From contig NZ_CADIJQ010000003.1 of the NCBI RefSeq assembly GCF_902859595.1, positions 372,001 to 436,000 on the forward strand: a stretch of 64,000 nucleotides of DNA. Reading direction: 5' to 3'. The notes beneath the pieces were generated by a model. It worked only from the letters and a program-made list of their open reading frames with translations, was not told the DNA's origin and did no database searches. Position 1 is the stretch's first letter. The number at the start of each line of letters is the position of its first letter. A program made the translations under genes and the position numbers. Source of the stretch: Achromobacter kerstersii. Lineage in GTDB: Bacteria > Pseudomonadota > Gammaproteobacteria > Burkholderiales > Burkholderiaceae_B. Shown piece by piece: positions 7,236 to 16,134 of the stretch.

Positions 7236-9233
7236 ATGACTGAGAATCAGGACGAAAAGTCGATCCTGTACACGCATTTCGGTACGCATAGCCCTTATTG
7301 GAGGCTGGCGGCCGATAGCGATGCCATAGAACTGGCTGCCATCAAGGGCGCAACGAATGTCGCGATGGGATTGCGCCCGGATCAGGCGGACATCATCCGC
7401 GCGCTGACGGGCATTACGTCCAGCGTGCGCATCGATATTGCGTTGTACGGCGATCTGCTCAGGCTCCATCTGGTGGGCCGCAAGATCAACCCGAATGAAT
7501 GGGCCGGCACCGCATCGGCGCATTCCGATACCGAATCGGTTGCCAAGGACCTGGTCGAAGGCTTGTCGTTTGCCGAAACCGTGGTGTCCGAAGCCAACTC
7601 GGTGATCGTCATCGTGGACCAGAACGGCCGTGTGCAGCGCTTTAACAAGCTCAGCGAGGAATACACCGGCAAGCGCGAACAAGACATCGTCGGACGCAGC
7701 GTGTTCGAGATGTTCATGACGCGCGAAGAGGCCATGGCCTCGCGCCGCAATATCGCCGAGTTCTACAAGCGCGGGCAGTCCTATGAAGTGGAACGCCTGA
7801 TCAACACGGTCAAGGGTCCGCGCCTGTTCCTGTTCCGCAATAAGTTCGTCACCAGCGGCAGCGGCGAAAAGCGCGTCTACCTGATCTGCTCGGGCACCGA
7901 CATCACCGAAGAACGCGCCGCGCAGGAACGCCTGCGCGTGCTGGCCAACACCGACATGCTGACCAATCTGCCCAATCGCCACGCCATCACGGCGCGGTTG
8001 AAAGAGGCGCTGGCGGTGGGCAAAGACGGGCATGGCGGCGTGTTGTTCCTGGACCTGGACAACTTCAAACGCATCAACGACCACTACGGCCACGGCTTTG
8101 GCGACCGCCTGCTCAAAGCCGTGTCGGTGGCCATTTCGACTTGCCTGGCAGAAGGGCAGACGCTGGCCCGGCTGGGCGGCGACGAGTTCATCGTCTTGCA
8201 GGAAAAAGCGCAAGCCTGGGAACTGGAAGCCACGGCCGAACGCATCATCGAACGCCTGCGCGAGCCGTTCCGCCAGGGGCTGATCGAGGTCTACACCAGT
8301 TGTTCGATCGGTATCGCCATGTACCCCGACCACGGCGCGGATCTGGACAGCGTGGTGCGCAGCGCCGACATCGCCATGTACGTGGCCAAGGAAGCCGGGC
8401 GCCACACTTACCGCGTGTTCCAGCCCGAGATGGACCGCCGCAACGCCGACTACGTGTGGCTGGACACCAACCTGCGCAAGGCCTTGGCCGAAAACCACCT
8501 GATGCTGTACTACCAGCCCAAGCTGGCAGGGCGCACGGGCGAAGTCGATAGCGTGGAAGCCTTGCTGCGCTGGCGCTCGCCCGAGCGCGGCATGGTCTGC
8601 CCCAGTGTCTTCATTCCCTATGCCGAAGAATCGGGGCTGATCTCGCCCTTGGGCGTGTGGGTCATGCGCGAAGCTGCAAGGCAGGCGGCCGCATGGAAGC
8701 GCGACGGCCTGAACATCCGTATCGCCATCAACATGTCGGCGCGGCAGCTGGACGACAAGGGCGTGGTCAGCGACTTCATGCGCGCCATCAACGACGCGGG
8801 GATGGGCCCGTGCATGCTCGACATCGAGCTCACGGAAAGCTGCCTGATCGAAGACGAGGGCGCCGCCATCGACCTGATCAAGCAATTCCGCCAATTGGGC
8901 GCGCGCGTGCACCTGGACGATTTCGGCACGGGGTATTCGTCGCTGTCGCAGCTGGCGCGCATTCCGTTGGACGCCATCAAGCTGGACGCGAGCTTTGTGC
9001 GCGGCGTGAATGAAAATCCGGTGTCGCAAGCGTTGGCGCGGGCCATCGTGGCGGTGGCGCGCACGCTGGAATTGAAGGTCATTGCCGAAGGGGTTGAGAC
9101 GGTTGAGGAAACCACGTTCCTCGATACCCTGGGCGTGGACGCCAAGCAGGGCTATCTGTACGCCAAGCCCATGCCCGCCGCCGAACTGTCGGCGTGGCTG
9201 GCGCATCGGCGCCGGCTGCATCTAATCGCATGA
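7236..9233 (+). CDS. rpfR: RpfR-like DSF receptor, FI-PAS-GGDEF-EAL c-di-GMP enzyme
   Basis: The product is 665 aa. The N-terminal ~95 residues (FGTHSPYWRL, later HLVGRKINPNEWAG) match the RpfF-interaction domain of Burkholderia RpfR and the same region of E. coli PdeR (YciR). A PAS domain follows (residues ~110-225; SEANSVIVIVDQNGRVQRFN). The GGDEF motif is intact at 314-318 (preceded by LGGDEF context at 313) and the EAL motif at 441-443, with DDFGTGYSS later in the EAL domain. In Burkholderia, BDSF bound to the PAS domain stimulates c-di-GMP hydrolysis. The synthase gene rpfF is the next gene, convergent, which supports RpfR rather than a plain PdeR. ATG 7236 is chosen over an upstream TTG because the FI domain starts just after it. 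Confidence 0.92.
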   Translation: MTENQDEKSILYTHFGTHSPYWRLAADSDAIELAAIKGATNVAMGLRPDQADIIRALTGITSSVRIDIALYGDLLRLHLVGRKINPNEWAGTASAHSDTESVAKDLVEGLSFAETVVSEANSVIVIVDQNGRVQRFNKLSEEYTGKREQDIVGRSVFEMFMTREEAMASRRNIAEFYKRGQSYEVERLINTVKGPRLFLFRNKFVTSGSGEKRVYLICSGTDITEERAAQERLRVLANTDMLTNLPNRHAITARLKEALAVGKDGHGGVLFLDLDNFKRINDHYGHGFGDRLLKAVSVAISTCLAEGQTLARLGGDEFIVLQEKAQAWELEATAERIIERLREPFRQGLIEVYTSCSIGIAMYPDHGADLDSVVRSADIAMYVAKEAGRHTYRVFQPEMDRRNADYVWLDTNLRKALAENHLMLYYQPKLAGRTGEVDSVEALLRWRSPERGMVCPSVFIPYAEESGLISPLGVWVMREAARQAAAWKRDGLNIRIAINMSARQLDDKGVVSDFMRAINDAGMGPCMLDIELTESCLIEDEGAAIDLIKQFRQLGARVHLDDFGTGYSSLSQLARIPLDAIKLDASFVRGVNENPVSQALARAIVAVARTLELKVIAEGVETVEETTFLDTLGVDAKQGYLYAKPMPAAELSAWLAHRRRLHLIA

Positions 9234-9367
9234 CGTTTATTGCTTGACGCACATCGCCTGATTTGATCGCGTGATGTCTGCGCGTTGCGATCGACGGGGC
9301 CGGACGCCGGACGCCAGCCCCGTTATGCCAGTAGCGGCAATTCAATGCCGTGCTATCGGCGGCGGTA

Positions 9368-10252
9368 TCAATGCATCGTCGCCTCCTGCACGGCGTCCGT
9401 GCTGGAAGCGCTGCGGCGGTTCTGCGCCAGCACCAGGCGTTCCATATAGGCGCGGTCCTTCGGATCGATCGAGAACGCGGCTTCGACCCAGTCTTCGGTA
9501 ATGTCCATCAATTCGGAGCGTGACAGGTTCAGCACGCGCTGGCGCGCCCGCAGCATGGCCCGCATGCCGTTGAGCTTGGGCCGCATGACGTCGATGAAAG
9601 TGCGCGTGGCGCGGTACGCCTCGCCCGGTTCGAACAGTTTGTCGACCAGGCCCTTGCCGTGGAACCATTCGGCCGTGTGCGATTCGCCGGAGCTGATCAG
9701 CTCTTCGGCCAATTGCATGCCCGACCGGCGCGCCACCAGCGAATAGCCGCCCATGCCCGGGAACAGGTTGAACGCCATTTCCGGGAAGCCCATGCGGGCA
9801 TTGTTCTGCGCCAGCACGAAGTGGTGGGCCAGGGCGGCTTCAAAGCCGCCGCCCAGCGCCGTGCCTTCGATCATGGCCAGCGAGATTGCGCCGGTGTCGA
9901 AACCGCGCGAAGCGGCATGCACGCAGTCCACGCAAGCCCGCGCATAGGCGCGCAGCGCTTCGCGCTTGCCCGTCCGGATGGCTTCGGCGAAGAAGTTCAG
10001 GTCTCCGCCCACGTTGTAGATCTGCGGCACCAGCGAGCCCGTGACCCAGAAGTCGATGGGCAGGCCCGAATCCTTGGCGGCGCGCGCCAAGGTCATGATT
10101 TCGTCGATAAGTTCGTGGTTAAAGCAAGGCCGCGGCTGCGCCCGGAGCATCATCCACATGACACGACGTCCTTCCTCATAAAACGCAGAAATCTGCTTCA
10201 TGTTGCCGGCTGCGGTAAAGGGGTGGCAGTCTGTATGAATGAGTTGATTCAT
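9368..10252 (-). CDS. rpfF: RpfF-like DSF-family quorum-sensing signal synthase
   Basis: The product is 294 aa, a crotonase-fold enzyme that most resembles Burkholderia RpfF, which makes cis-2-dodecenoic acid (BDSF). Recognisable segments are FYEEGRRVMWMMLRAQPRPCFN, FWVTGSLVPQIYNVGGDL, GTALGGGFEAAL, GFPEMAFNLFPGMGGYSL and the C-terminal LSRSELMDITEDWV. The two catalytic glutamates fall at 138 (GGFE) and 158 (FPEM), which corresponds to E141/E161 of Xanthomonas RpfF as I recall them. The enzyme acts as a dehydratase and thioesterase on 3-hydroxyacyl-ACP in the cytoplasm. It is tail-to-tail with rpfR, 134 bp apart. A plain enoyl-CoA hydratase is unlikely given the length and these motifs. Confidence 0.93.
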   Translation of the reverse strand: MNQLIHTDCHPFTAAGNMKQISAFYEEGRRVMWMMLRAQPRPCFNHELIDEIMTLARAAKDSGLPIDFWVTGSLVPQIYNVGGDLNFFAEAIRTGKREALRAYARACVDCVHAASRGFDTGAISLAMIEGTALGGGFEAALAHHFVLAQNNARMGFPEMAFNLFPGMGGYSLVARRSGMQLAEELISSGESHTAEWFHGKGLVDKLFEPGEAYRATRTFIDVMRPKLNGMRAMLRARQRVLNLSRSELMDITEDWVEAAFSIDPKDRAYMERLVLAQNRRSASSTDAVQEATMH

Positions 10253-10638
10253 GTGCTTTCGTCCAATCGATCAAGGTGAGTCGGAGTACTGCCGGGTCAG
10301 CCTAATACAGAGCTTCCGGCTGTCGTCTCATGCAAACCTCGTCCGGCTGGCCAGACTTGTCCGTAGGTCAAAGGCCCGAGTGATGAATGCGAAAACCGTG
10401 CGAACGGCGTTGCCGGCTCAACCGGTCGAACGAGCCGCGCATCGGCGCAACGGATGAGCACCTTCGCAAACTCAAGAAGATCCGGGCGTTCCCGGATGAC
10501 CCGCTGAAATCAACAGGACTCATGCGTTGGGATGACACTGTGGCGGAATGCCGACACAAAATAATTCTCATTTGCAAACAAAATTCGTTCTCGTTAGCAT
10601 CGCGGCTTTCATAAACCTGAATTGTTGAAGGCGTTGCG
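10253..10638. promoter_or_regulatory. Divergent region between rpfF and the TonB receptor
   Basis: This 386-bp stretch has no credible gene. It should contain the rpfF promoter on the minus strand and, near its right end, the iron-regulated promoter of the receptor (Fur-box-like site at 10557-10575). A small 68-codon frame (10251-10457) has no support. Confidence 0.5.
10557..10575 (-). promoter_or_regulatory. Fur-box-like site
   Basis: Read on the minus strand, this 19-mer matches 13 of 19 positions of the classical Fur consensus, with the core AATGAGAATTAT. It lies about 65 bp before the TonB receptor start, in the AT-richest part of the intergenic region, which is the expected place for iron repression of a siderophore receptor. 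Confidence 0.6.
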
Positions 10639-12738
10639 ATGTTTCCCCCGTTTGTTCCGCGCTCTCTGTCGTTGAGCGTTGCGCTTGCGCTGTCTTGCGC
10701 CTTGCCCCAAGCCGTTGCCCAGACGGCGCAGTTGCCCGCGATCAGCGTCGAAGGCGCCAATGCCGACGATCCCCGCGTGCCAGAAGTCACCACCGCCACG
10801 CGCACGCAGACGCCGGCCCGCTACGTGCCGCAGACGATCGACACCGTCAAGGTTGAAAACGTGCAGAACTACGGCGTCTCGACCATCAGCGATGCGCTGT
10901 CCGGCATGCCCAACGTGTCCAGCGCGCAAGACACGCGCTTTGACTCCGTGCGCATCCGCGGCTTTGACGCCAGCAATGACTTCTATCTGGACGGCATTCG
11001 CGACGACAGCCAGTACGTGCGCGACCTGCACAACATTGAACGCATCGAAGTGCTGAAAGGCCCCGCCGCCGTGTTGTACGGGCGGGGCAGCCAGGGCGGC
11101 ATCATCAACCGCGTCAGCAAGGCGCCCACGCCGGGCCGCGAGTCCACCGTGGAAGCGCAGACGGGCAGCTGGGACCTGCGCAGCGTGTATGGCGACCTGA
11201 GCGCCGACCCCAGCGACAACGTCAGCGTGCGCCTGAACGTGGGCCAGGAAGACACGAACAGCTTTCGCCACAAGATCGGTGGCACGCGCCAACTGGTGGC
11301 GCCCGCCATCAACTGGCGCATCACGCCCAACCTGGACTGGCTGGTGCAGTACGAGTACAGCCGCTATGACCGCACGCCTGACCGCGGCATCCCCAGCGTT
11401 AACGGCCGCCCCGCCGACGTAGGCCGCAGCACCGTCTATGGCGACCCCGACCGTGACTACATCGACGACCGCGCCCAATCGTTCCGTTCACGCCTGGCCT
11501 ACACGCTGGCGCCTGACTGGCAACTGCGCTACACGCTGGGCGTCTTCAAGCTGGATAGCGATTTCGACAACACCTACCTGACCGGCTACAACGCCGCCAC
11601 CGGCAAAGTCACGCGCACGCGCTGGCAGCAGAACCTGTCCACCCGCAACATCACCAACAACCTGGAAACCGAAGGCCTGTTCCACACAGGCAGCCTCGAA
11701 CACCGGGTGTTGTTCGGCGTTGAGCTTTCGCACCAGGACCGTTCGCCCACGCTGTATTCGGCGGCCACCAGCGGGCCGGGCGCGCAGCCCGTGCCGGCGT
11801 TGGACTTGGTCGATCCGAACCTGTCCTTGCAGCACAACGGCCGCATGGCGGTCAGCAGCGATGCGCGCCACAAGGTCAAGAGCCAGGGCTATTACCTGCA
11901 AGACCAGATCAAGCTGAACGACGCGTGGCAGGTGTTGATGGGCGTGCGCATGGACCGCTTCAGCATAGATTCCACGAACAAGCTGCTGGACGCGTCGGCC
12001 TCGCATGACAGCAGCGGCGTCAGCCCGCGCGTGGGCCTGGTGTGGACGCCGGTGCGCGACCATTCCTTCTATGCGTCCTATAGCAAGACGTTTTCCCCCA
12101 CGGGCGGCGGCACCATCGGCATCACGCCGAATGCGCGCGGCAATACCAACGACCTGGACCCGGAACACACGCGCCAGACGGAAGTGGGTGTGAAGAGCGA
12201 TTGGCTGGACGGGCAACTGAGCACGACGCTGGCCGTCTATCAGCTTGAGCTCTACAACCGCCGCACGACGGACCCCAATGATCCGACCCTGGTGCTGCTG
12301 ACGGGCAAGCAGCGTTCACGCGGGGTCGAGCTGACCGCGGCGGGCCGCCTGATGGGCAACTGGTATCTGCGTGGGGGCGTGGGCTTGCAGAACGCGTCCA
12401 TCGTGGAAGACAACAATGGCCTGGCCGGCAACCGCATCAGCAACGTGGCGCGGCGTAACGGCAGCGTGTTCCTGACGTACAAACCCGCTGAAGGCTTGTA
12501 CGGCGAAACCGGCCTGACCTTTGTGGGCGAACGCTATGCCGACAACACCAACCTGACGACGCTGCCGGGCTATGCGCGCTGGGACGCGCTGCTGGGATAC
12601 CGCACGGGCAAATGGGATTGGCGCCTGGCCGTGCGCAACATCACTGACAAGACCTACTACAGCTCGGCCACCAGCGCCGGCCAGATCCAGTTCGGCGAAC
12701 CGCGCACCGTTGTCGCCACGGCGCAATACCGGTTCTAG
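10639..12738 (+). CDS. TonB-dependent siderophore receptor
   Basis: The product is 699 aa. The signal peptide ends near AVAQTAQ. A TonB-box-like ISVEG segment comes at about residue 35. The plug domain (about 60-165) has VRIRGFDASNDFYLDGIRDD, IERIEVLKGPAAVLYGRGSQGGIINRV and similar segments, the pattern of catecholate/ferrichrome receptors. The rest is a 22-strand barrel ending in the aromatic terminal sequence QYRF. It imports ferric siderophores across the outer membrane using TonB energy. A Fur-box-like site lies upstream. No siderophore synthesis genes are nearby, so it may take up xenosiderophores (inference). Its stop is followed by a 13-bp minisatellite. Confidence 0.93.
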   Translation: MFPPFVPRSLSLSVALALSCALPQAVAQTAQLPAISVEGANADDPRVPEVTTATRTQTPARYVPQTIDTVKVENVQNYGVSTISDALSGMPNVSSAQDTRFDSVRIRGFDASNDFYLDGIRDDSQYVRDLHNIERIEVLKGPAAVLYGRGSQGGIINRVSKAPTPGRESTVEAQTGSWDLRSVYGDLSADPSDNVSVRLNVGQEDTNSFRHKIGGTRQLVAPAINWRITPNLDWLVQYEYSRYDRTPDRGIPSVNGRPADVGRSTVYGDPDRDYIDDRAQSFRSRLAYTLAPDWQLRYTLGVFKLDSDFDNTYLTGYNAATGKVTRTRWQQNLSTRNITNNLETEGLFHTGSLEHRVLFGVELSHQDRSPTLYSAATSGPGAQPVPALDLVDPNLSLQHNGRMAVSSDARHKVKSQGYYLQDQIKLNDAWQVLMGVRMDRFSIDSTNKLLDASASHDSSGVSPRVGLVWTPVRDHSFYASYSKTFSPTGGGTIGITPNARGNTNDLDPEHTRQTEVGVKSDWLDGQLSTTLAVYQLELYNRRTTDPNDPTLVLLTGKQRSRGVELTAAGRLMGNWYLRGGVGLQNASIVEDNNGLAGNRISNVARRNGSVFLTYKPAEGLYGETGLTFVGERYADNTNLTTLPGYARWDALLGYRTGKWDWRLAVRNITDKTYYSSATSAGQIQFGEPRTVVATAQYRF

Positions 12739-12778
12739 GCAAGGCGGGCAGGGCGGGCCAGCGTCAGTGGCCCGCATT

Positions 12779-12913
12779 CATGGCACGCAGCGTTGGCACG
12801 GAGCGTTGGCACGCAGCTTTGGCCCGCAACGATGGCCCGCAACGATGGCCCGCAACCATGGCCCGCAACCATGGCCCGCAACCATGGCCCGCGCTACCCG
12901 CTACCCGCTACCC
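12779..12913. repeat. 13-bp minisatellite plus 7-bp triplication
   Basis: Eight full units and one partial unit of 13 bp lie in perfect register from 12779 to 12892. The consensus is (c/g)atggcccgcaac, with earlier units reading gttggcacgcagc. Three copies of GCTACCC follow (12893-12913). The array sits between the 3' ends of the TonB receptor and a convergent SDR gene. Units in the middle are identical, suggesting recent slippage. Because 13 is not a multiple of three, all three plus frames stay open, which creates spurious ORFs. Confidence 0.95.
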
Positions 12914-12922
12914 GCCCAGCGG

Positions 12923-13666
12923 TCAGGCGATGCCGCCGTTGGCGCGCAGAATCTGGCCGTTCACCCAGCCGCTGTCCGGCCCCGCCAAGAACGACACCAC
13001 GCCCGCGATGTCGTCGGGCTGGCCCAAGCGTTCCAGCGGCGGCAGCTTCGTGAAGTGTTCGATCAGCTCCGGGCTTTTGCCTTTCAGGAACAGCTCGGTG
13101 GCGACGGGGCCGGGGGCCACGGCGTTCACGGTGATCTGGCGGCCGCGCAGTTCTTTTGAAAACACATGCGTAAAGCTCTCGACCGCCGCCTTGCTGCCGA
13201 TGTAGATCGCGTAGCCGGGCAGGTTCAGCGCAATGGTGGTGCTGGACACGTTGACGATGCGGCCGCCATCGGCCAGCCGGGTCGCCGCCGCGCGCAGCGT
13301 GTTGAAGGTGCCGCGCGTGTTGATGTCGAAGGTGCGTTCGAACTGTTCGTCGGTGGTGTCGGCCAGCGGTTGCACACTCAGCACGCCCGCGCTGTTGACC
13401 AGCACGTCGATGCGGCCGAGTTCGGCCTGCACCTGGTCAAACAGAGCGGTGACGTCGGCGGCCTTCGACACGTCAGCGCGCACGGCAAGCGCGCGGCCGC
13501 CGGCGTCGCGGATCTCAGCGGCCAACGCATCGGCCTCGGACGCGCTGGAGGCATAGTTGATGGCCACGGCAAAACCGTCGCGGGCCAGGCGGCGCACGAT
13601 GGCCGCGCCAATGCCGCGCGAACCGCCGGTCACCAGCGCAACACGTTGGGGGGCTTGTTGGGTCAT
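12923..13666 (-). CDS. SDR-family oxidoreductase
   Basis: The product is 247 aa, a classical short-chain dehydrogenase: cofactor motif TGGSRGIG at 13-20, NSAG at 91-94, Ser141/142, and the catalytic pair Tyr155-x3-Lys159 (YIGSK). The C-terminal AVAPGPVATE and the NGQILRANGG ending resemble 3-oxoacyl-ACP reductase-like SDRs. The substrate is unknown. The gene is divergent from a LysR regulator 117 bp away, a frequent arrangement in which the LysR controls the SDR. A GGAG ribosome site precedes the ATG. The stop lies 10 bp from the minisatellite. Confidence 0.92.
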   Translation of the reverse strand: MTQQAPQRVALVTGGSRGIGAAIVRRLARDGFAVAINYASSASEADALAAEIRDAGGRALAVRADVSKAADVTALFDQVQAELGRIDVLVNSAGVLSVQPLADTTDEQFERTFDINTRGTFNTLRAAATRLADGGRIVNVSSTTIALNLPGYAIYIGSKAAVESFTHVFSKELRGRQITVNAVAPGPVATELFLKGKSPELIEHFTKLPPLERLGQPDDIAGVVSFLAGPDSGWVNGQILRANGGIA

Positions 13667-13737
13667 GAGGCTAACTCCGTCTACAGGGTGGGGATGGAAC
13701 GAATCATGAACTATTCCAAACAGAAGATAATTACCCT

Positions 13738-13752
13738 ATATTCGCGAACATA
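13738..13752. promoter_or_regulatory. Candidate LysR operator between SDR and LysR genes
   Basis: The imperfect dyad TATTCGCGAACATA contains the perfect 8-bp palindrome TTCGCGAA (13741-13748) and fits the T-N11-A type of LysR box. It lies in the 117-bp divergent region, about 35 bp before the LysR start, the usual place for autoregulation and control of the divergent gene. Confidence 0.5.
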
Positions 13753-13783
13753 ATTCCATCTGCATTAATAATGGGCCGCCGCC

Positions 13784-14695
13784 ATGGATCGTTTTCAAGA
13801 AATGCAGGTGTTTGTGCGCATCGCCGAACGCCGCAGTTTTTCGCAAGCGGCCGAAGACCTGCAAATTCCCCGCGCCACCGTCACCACGCTGATCAAGCGC
13901 ATGGAAAAGCGCTTGGGCGCGCGCCTGCTCGAACGCACGACGCGGCAGGTGCGCATGACGCACGATGGTGAAGCCTATTACCAACGCTGCGTGCGCCTGC
14001 TGGCCGATCTTGAAGAAGCGGACGGCGCCTTTCTGAACACCGCGCCCAAAGGCTTGCTGCGGGTCAATGCGCAAGGCACGCTGGCCAAGAACTTCGTCAT
14101 GCCCGGCTTGCCTGGTTTTCTGGCGCGCTATCCCGATATCGTTCTGCACCTGGGCGAAGACGACCGCCTGGTGGATCTGGTGCGGGAAGGGGTCGATTGC
14201 GTGTTGCGCGCGGGGGCCTTGCAGGACTCATCGCTGGCAGGGCGGCAGATTGCGCAGATGCCGCAAGTGACGGTGGCCAGCCCCGCCTATCTGGCGCGCT
14301 TTGGCGTGCCGGCGCGGCTGGAAGACCTGGCCCATCATCAAACCGTGGACTTCCTGTCCAGCGCCACCGGGCGCGGCATTCCGCTGGACTTCATGGTGGA
14401 TGGCCGCAACGTGCAAATCCGTGCGGCGGCGATTGTCAGCGTGACGGGGGCCGAACTCTATACCAGCGCAGCGGTGGCCGGCTTGGGGCTGGTGCAGGTG
14501 CCGCGGTATCGGGTGGAGCAGGAACTGGCGGCGGGGCAGTTGCAGATCGTGCTGCCAGACTGGCCGCCCGCGCCCATGCCCGTGTCGGTGCTGTATCCGC
14601 AAAACCGCCAGGTGTCGGCGCGCGTGCGCGTCTTCACCCAGTGGCTCGCGGAGGTTTTCGCCAACGCCTTCGGTCAGACGATGCCGGTCAGGTAA
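13784..14695 (+). CDS. LysR-family regulator (divergent from SDR)
   Basis: The product is 303 aa. The N-terminal winged helix is visible as MQVFVRIAERRSFSQAA, then IPRATVTTLIKRMEKRLGARLLERTTRQVRMT. The effector domain follows from about residue 90 (PKGLLRVNAQGTL). This belongs to the large subgroup of LysR proteins paired with a divergent SDR. Its last 22 bp overlap, tail to tail, the end of the GntP permease gene. It most likely activates or represses the SDR gene. The inducer cannot be inferred. Confidence 0.92.
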   Translation: MDRFQEMQVFVRIAERRSFSQAAEDLQIPRATVTTLIKRMEKRLGARLLERTTRQVRMTHDGEAYYQRCVRLLADLEEADGAFLNTAPKGLLRVNAQGTLAKNFVMPGLPGFLARYPDIVLHLGEDDRLVDLVREGVDCVLRAGALQDSSLAGRQIAQMPQVTVASPAYLARFGVPARLEDLAHHQTVDFLSSATGRGIPLDFMVDGRNVQIRAAAIVSVTGAELYTSAAVAGLGLVQVPRYRVEQELAAGQLQIVLPDWPPAPMPVSVLYPQNRQVSARVRVFTQWLAEVFANAFGQTMPVR

Positions 14696-16068
14696 TACAC
14701 GGCGATCACCACGAACACAGACATCGTCGATATCAATGTGATGGCGAAGATGTCGCCGTAGGACTGCCGGTGCGTCAGCCCCGTCACCGCAAGCAGCGTG
14801 ATGACCGCGCCGTTGTGCGGCAGCGTGTCCATGCCGCCGCTGGCCATGGCGGCGATGCGGTGCAGCACGTCCATGGGGATGCCGGCGGCGTGCGCACCGT
14901 CGATAAACGTCTGCGCCATGGCCGCCAGCGCAATGCTCATGCCGCCGGACGCTGACCCGGTAATGCCCGCCAGCGACGTCACCGCAATGGCTTCGCCCAC
15001 CAGCGGATCGGGAATGGACTTCAATGCGTCGGCCACCAGCAGGAAGCCGGGCAACGCGGCGATGACGCCGCCAAAGCCGTATTCCGCCGCCGTGTTCATC
15101 GATGCCAGCAACGCGCCCGACACGGCGCTCTTGCTGCCTTCGGCAAAGTGCGCCTTGATGCTGCGAAACGAGAACAGCAAGATCGTGAAGATGCCCGCAA
15201 TCAGTGCGCCCATCACCGCCCACAACGCCACCTGGTCTTCCACATTGACGGCCATGGGCTTGGGCAGGCCGGGCAGGTTCACTTCGGAACCGGCCGGATA
15301 CCAGCCCGGAATCCAGCGCGTCAGCAGGTAGTTCATCACGCCCACCACCACCAGCGGCAGCAGCGCAATCAGCGGATGGTGGTTGCGTTCGTTGGCGGGC
15401 GTGACCGGCTCATTGCGCAGTTCGGTGCCATAGGTTTCGCCCGCGGCGGCCGCGCGCTTGCGCCGCCATTCCAGGTACGAGACCCCTACCGTCAACGTGA
15501 ACGCTGCGCCGATCAAACCCAGCCAGGGCGCGGCCCAGGTCGTGGTTTCGAAGAAGGTGGTGGGGATGATGTTCTGGATCTGCGGCGTGCCAGGCAGCGC
15601 CGTCATCGTGAAGGTGAAGGCGCCCAGCGCAATCGCGCCCGGCATCAGCCGCTTTGGAATGCCGCCTTGGCGGAACATCTCGGCCGCGAACGGGTACACG
15701 GCAAACACCACCACAAAGAGCGACACGCCGCCATACGTCAGCACCGCGCACACCAGCACGATGGCGACAATGGCGCGCTCCGCGCCAATCATGCGCAGCA
15801 CCGCCTGCACGATGGCGCGTGAAAAGCCTGATAGCTCGATCAGCTTGCCGAACACGGCGCCCAACAGGAACACGGGGAAATACAGCTTGGCGAAGCCCGC
15901 CATGCGTTCCATGAACACGCCTGAGAACATGGGCGCCAATGCCGACGGGTCCGTCAGCAGCACCGCGCCCATGGCAGCAATGGGCGCGCACAGAATCACG
16001 CTATAGCCTCGATACGCCGCCAGCATCAGGAACGCCAGCGCCGCCACCACGATAAACAATCCGGTCAT
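14674..16068 (-). CDS. GntP-family permease
   Basis: The product is 464 aa and almost wholly hydrophobic, with about 12 membrane segments. Family features are the opening FIVVAALAFLMLAAYRGYSVILCAPIAA, the loop segment MTALPGTPQIQNIIPT, and the late MASGGMDTLPHNGAVITLL, which is typical of the GntP/citrate-H+ symporter superfamily. It imports a gluconate-like or other hydroxy-carboxylate by proton symport. It is isolated from catabolic enzymes here, so the substrate is open. The 3' end overlaps the convergent LysR gene by 22 bp. Confidence 0.9.
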   Translation of the reverse strand: MTGLFIVVAALAFLMLAAYRGYSVILCAPIAAMGAVLLTDPSALAPMFSGVFMERMAGFAKLYFPVFLLGAVFGKLIELSGFSRAIVQAVLRMIGAERAIVAIVLVCAVLTYGGVSLFVVVFAVYPFAAEMFRQGGIPKRLMPGAIALGAFTFTMTALPGTPQIQNIIPTTFFETTTWAAPWLGLIGAAFTLTVGVSYLEWRRKRAAAAGETYGTELRNEPVTPANERNHHPLIALLPLVVVGVMNYLLTRWIPGWYPAGSEVNLPGLPKPMAVNVEDQVALWAVMGALIAGIFTILLFSFRSIKAHFAEGSKSAVSGALLASMNTAAEYGFGGVIAALPGFLLVADALKSIPDPLVGEAIAVTSLAGITGSASGGMSIALAAMAQTFIDGAHAAGIPMDVLHRIAAMASGGMDTLPHNGAVITLLAVTGLTHRQSYGDIFAITLISTMSVFVVIAVYYLTGIV

Positions 16069-16134
16069 TCATTGCTCCTGGAATGAAGAGATAAGGGGTG
16101 CAGGGGGTACACCTTACCCGATCACGCCGGGAGA

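Noticed and set aside
7182-9221. Minus-strand open frame of 679 codons
   Set aside because: Antisense shadow of rpfR, which has intact PAS, GGDEF and EAL domains.
12779-12913. Possible CRISPR array
   Set aside because: Units are contiguous 13-mers without spacers, and no cas genes are present.
12572-13205. Three overlapping plus-strand frames through the 13-bp array
   Set aside because: They exist only because a 13-bp repeat without stops is read in all frames, and they continue antisense into the SDR gene.
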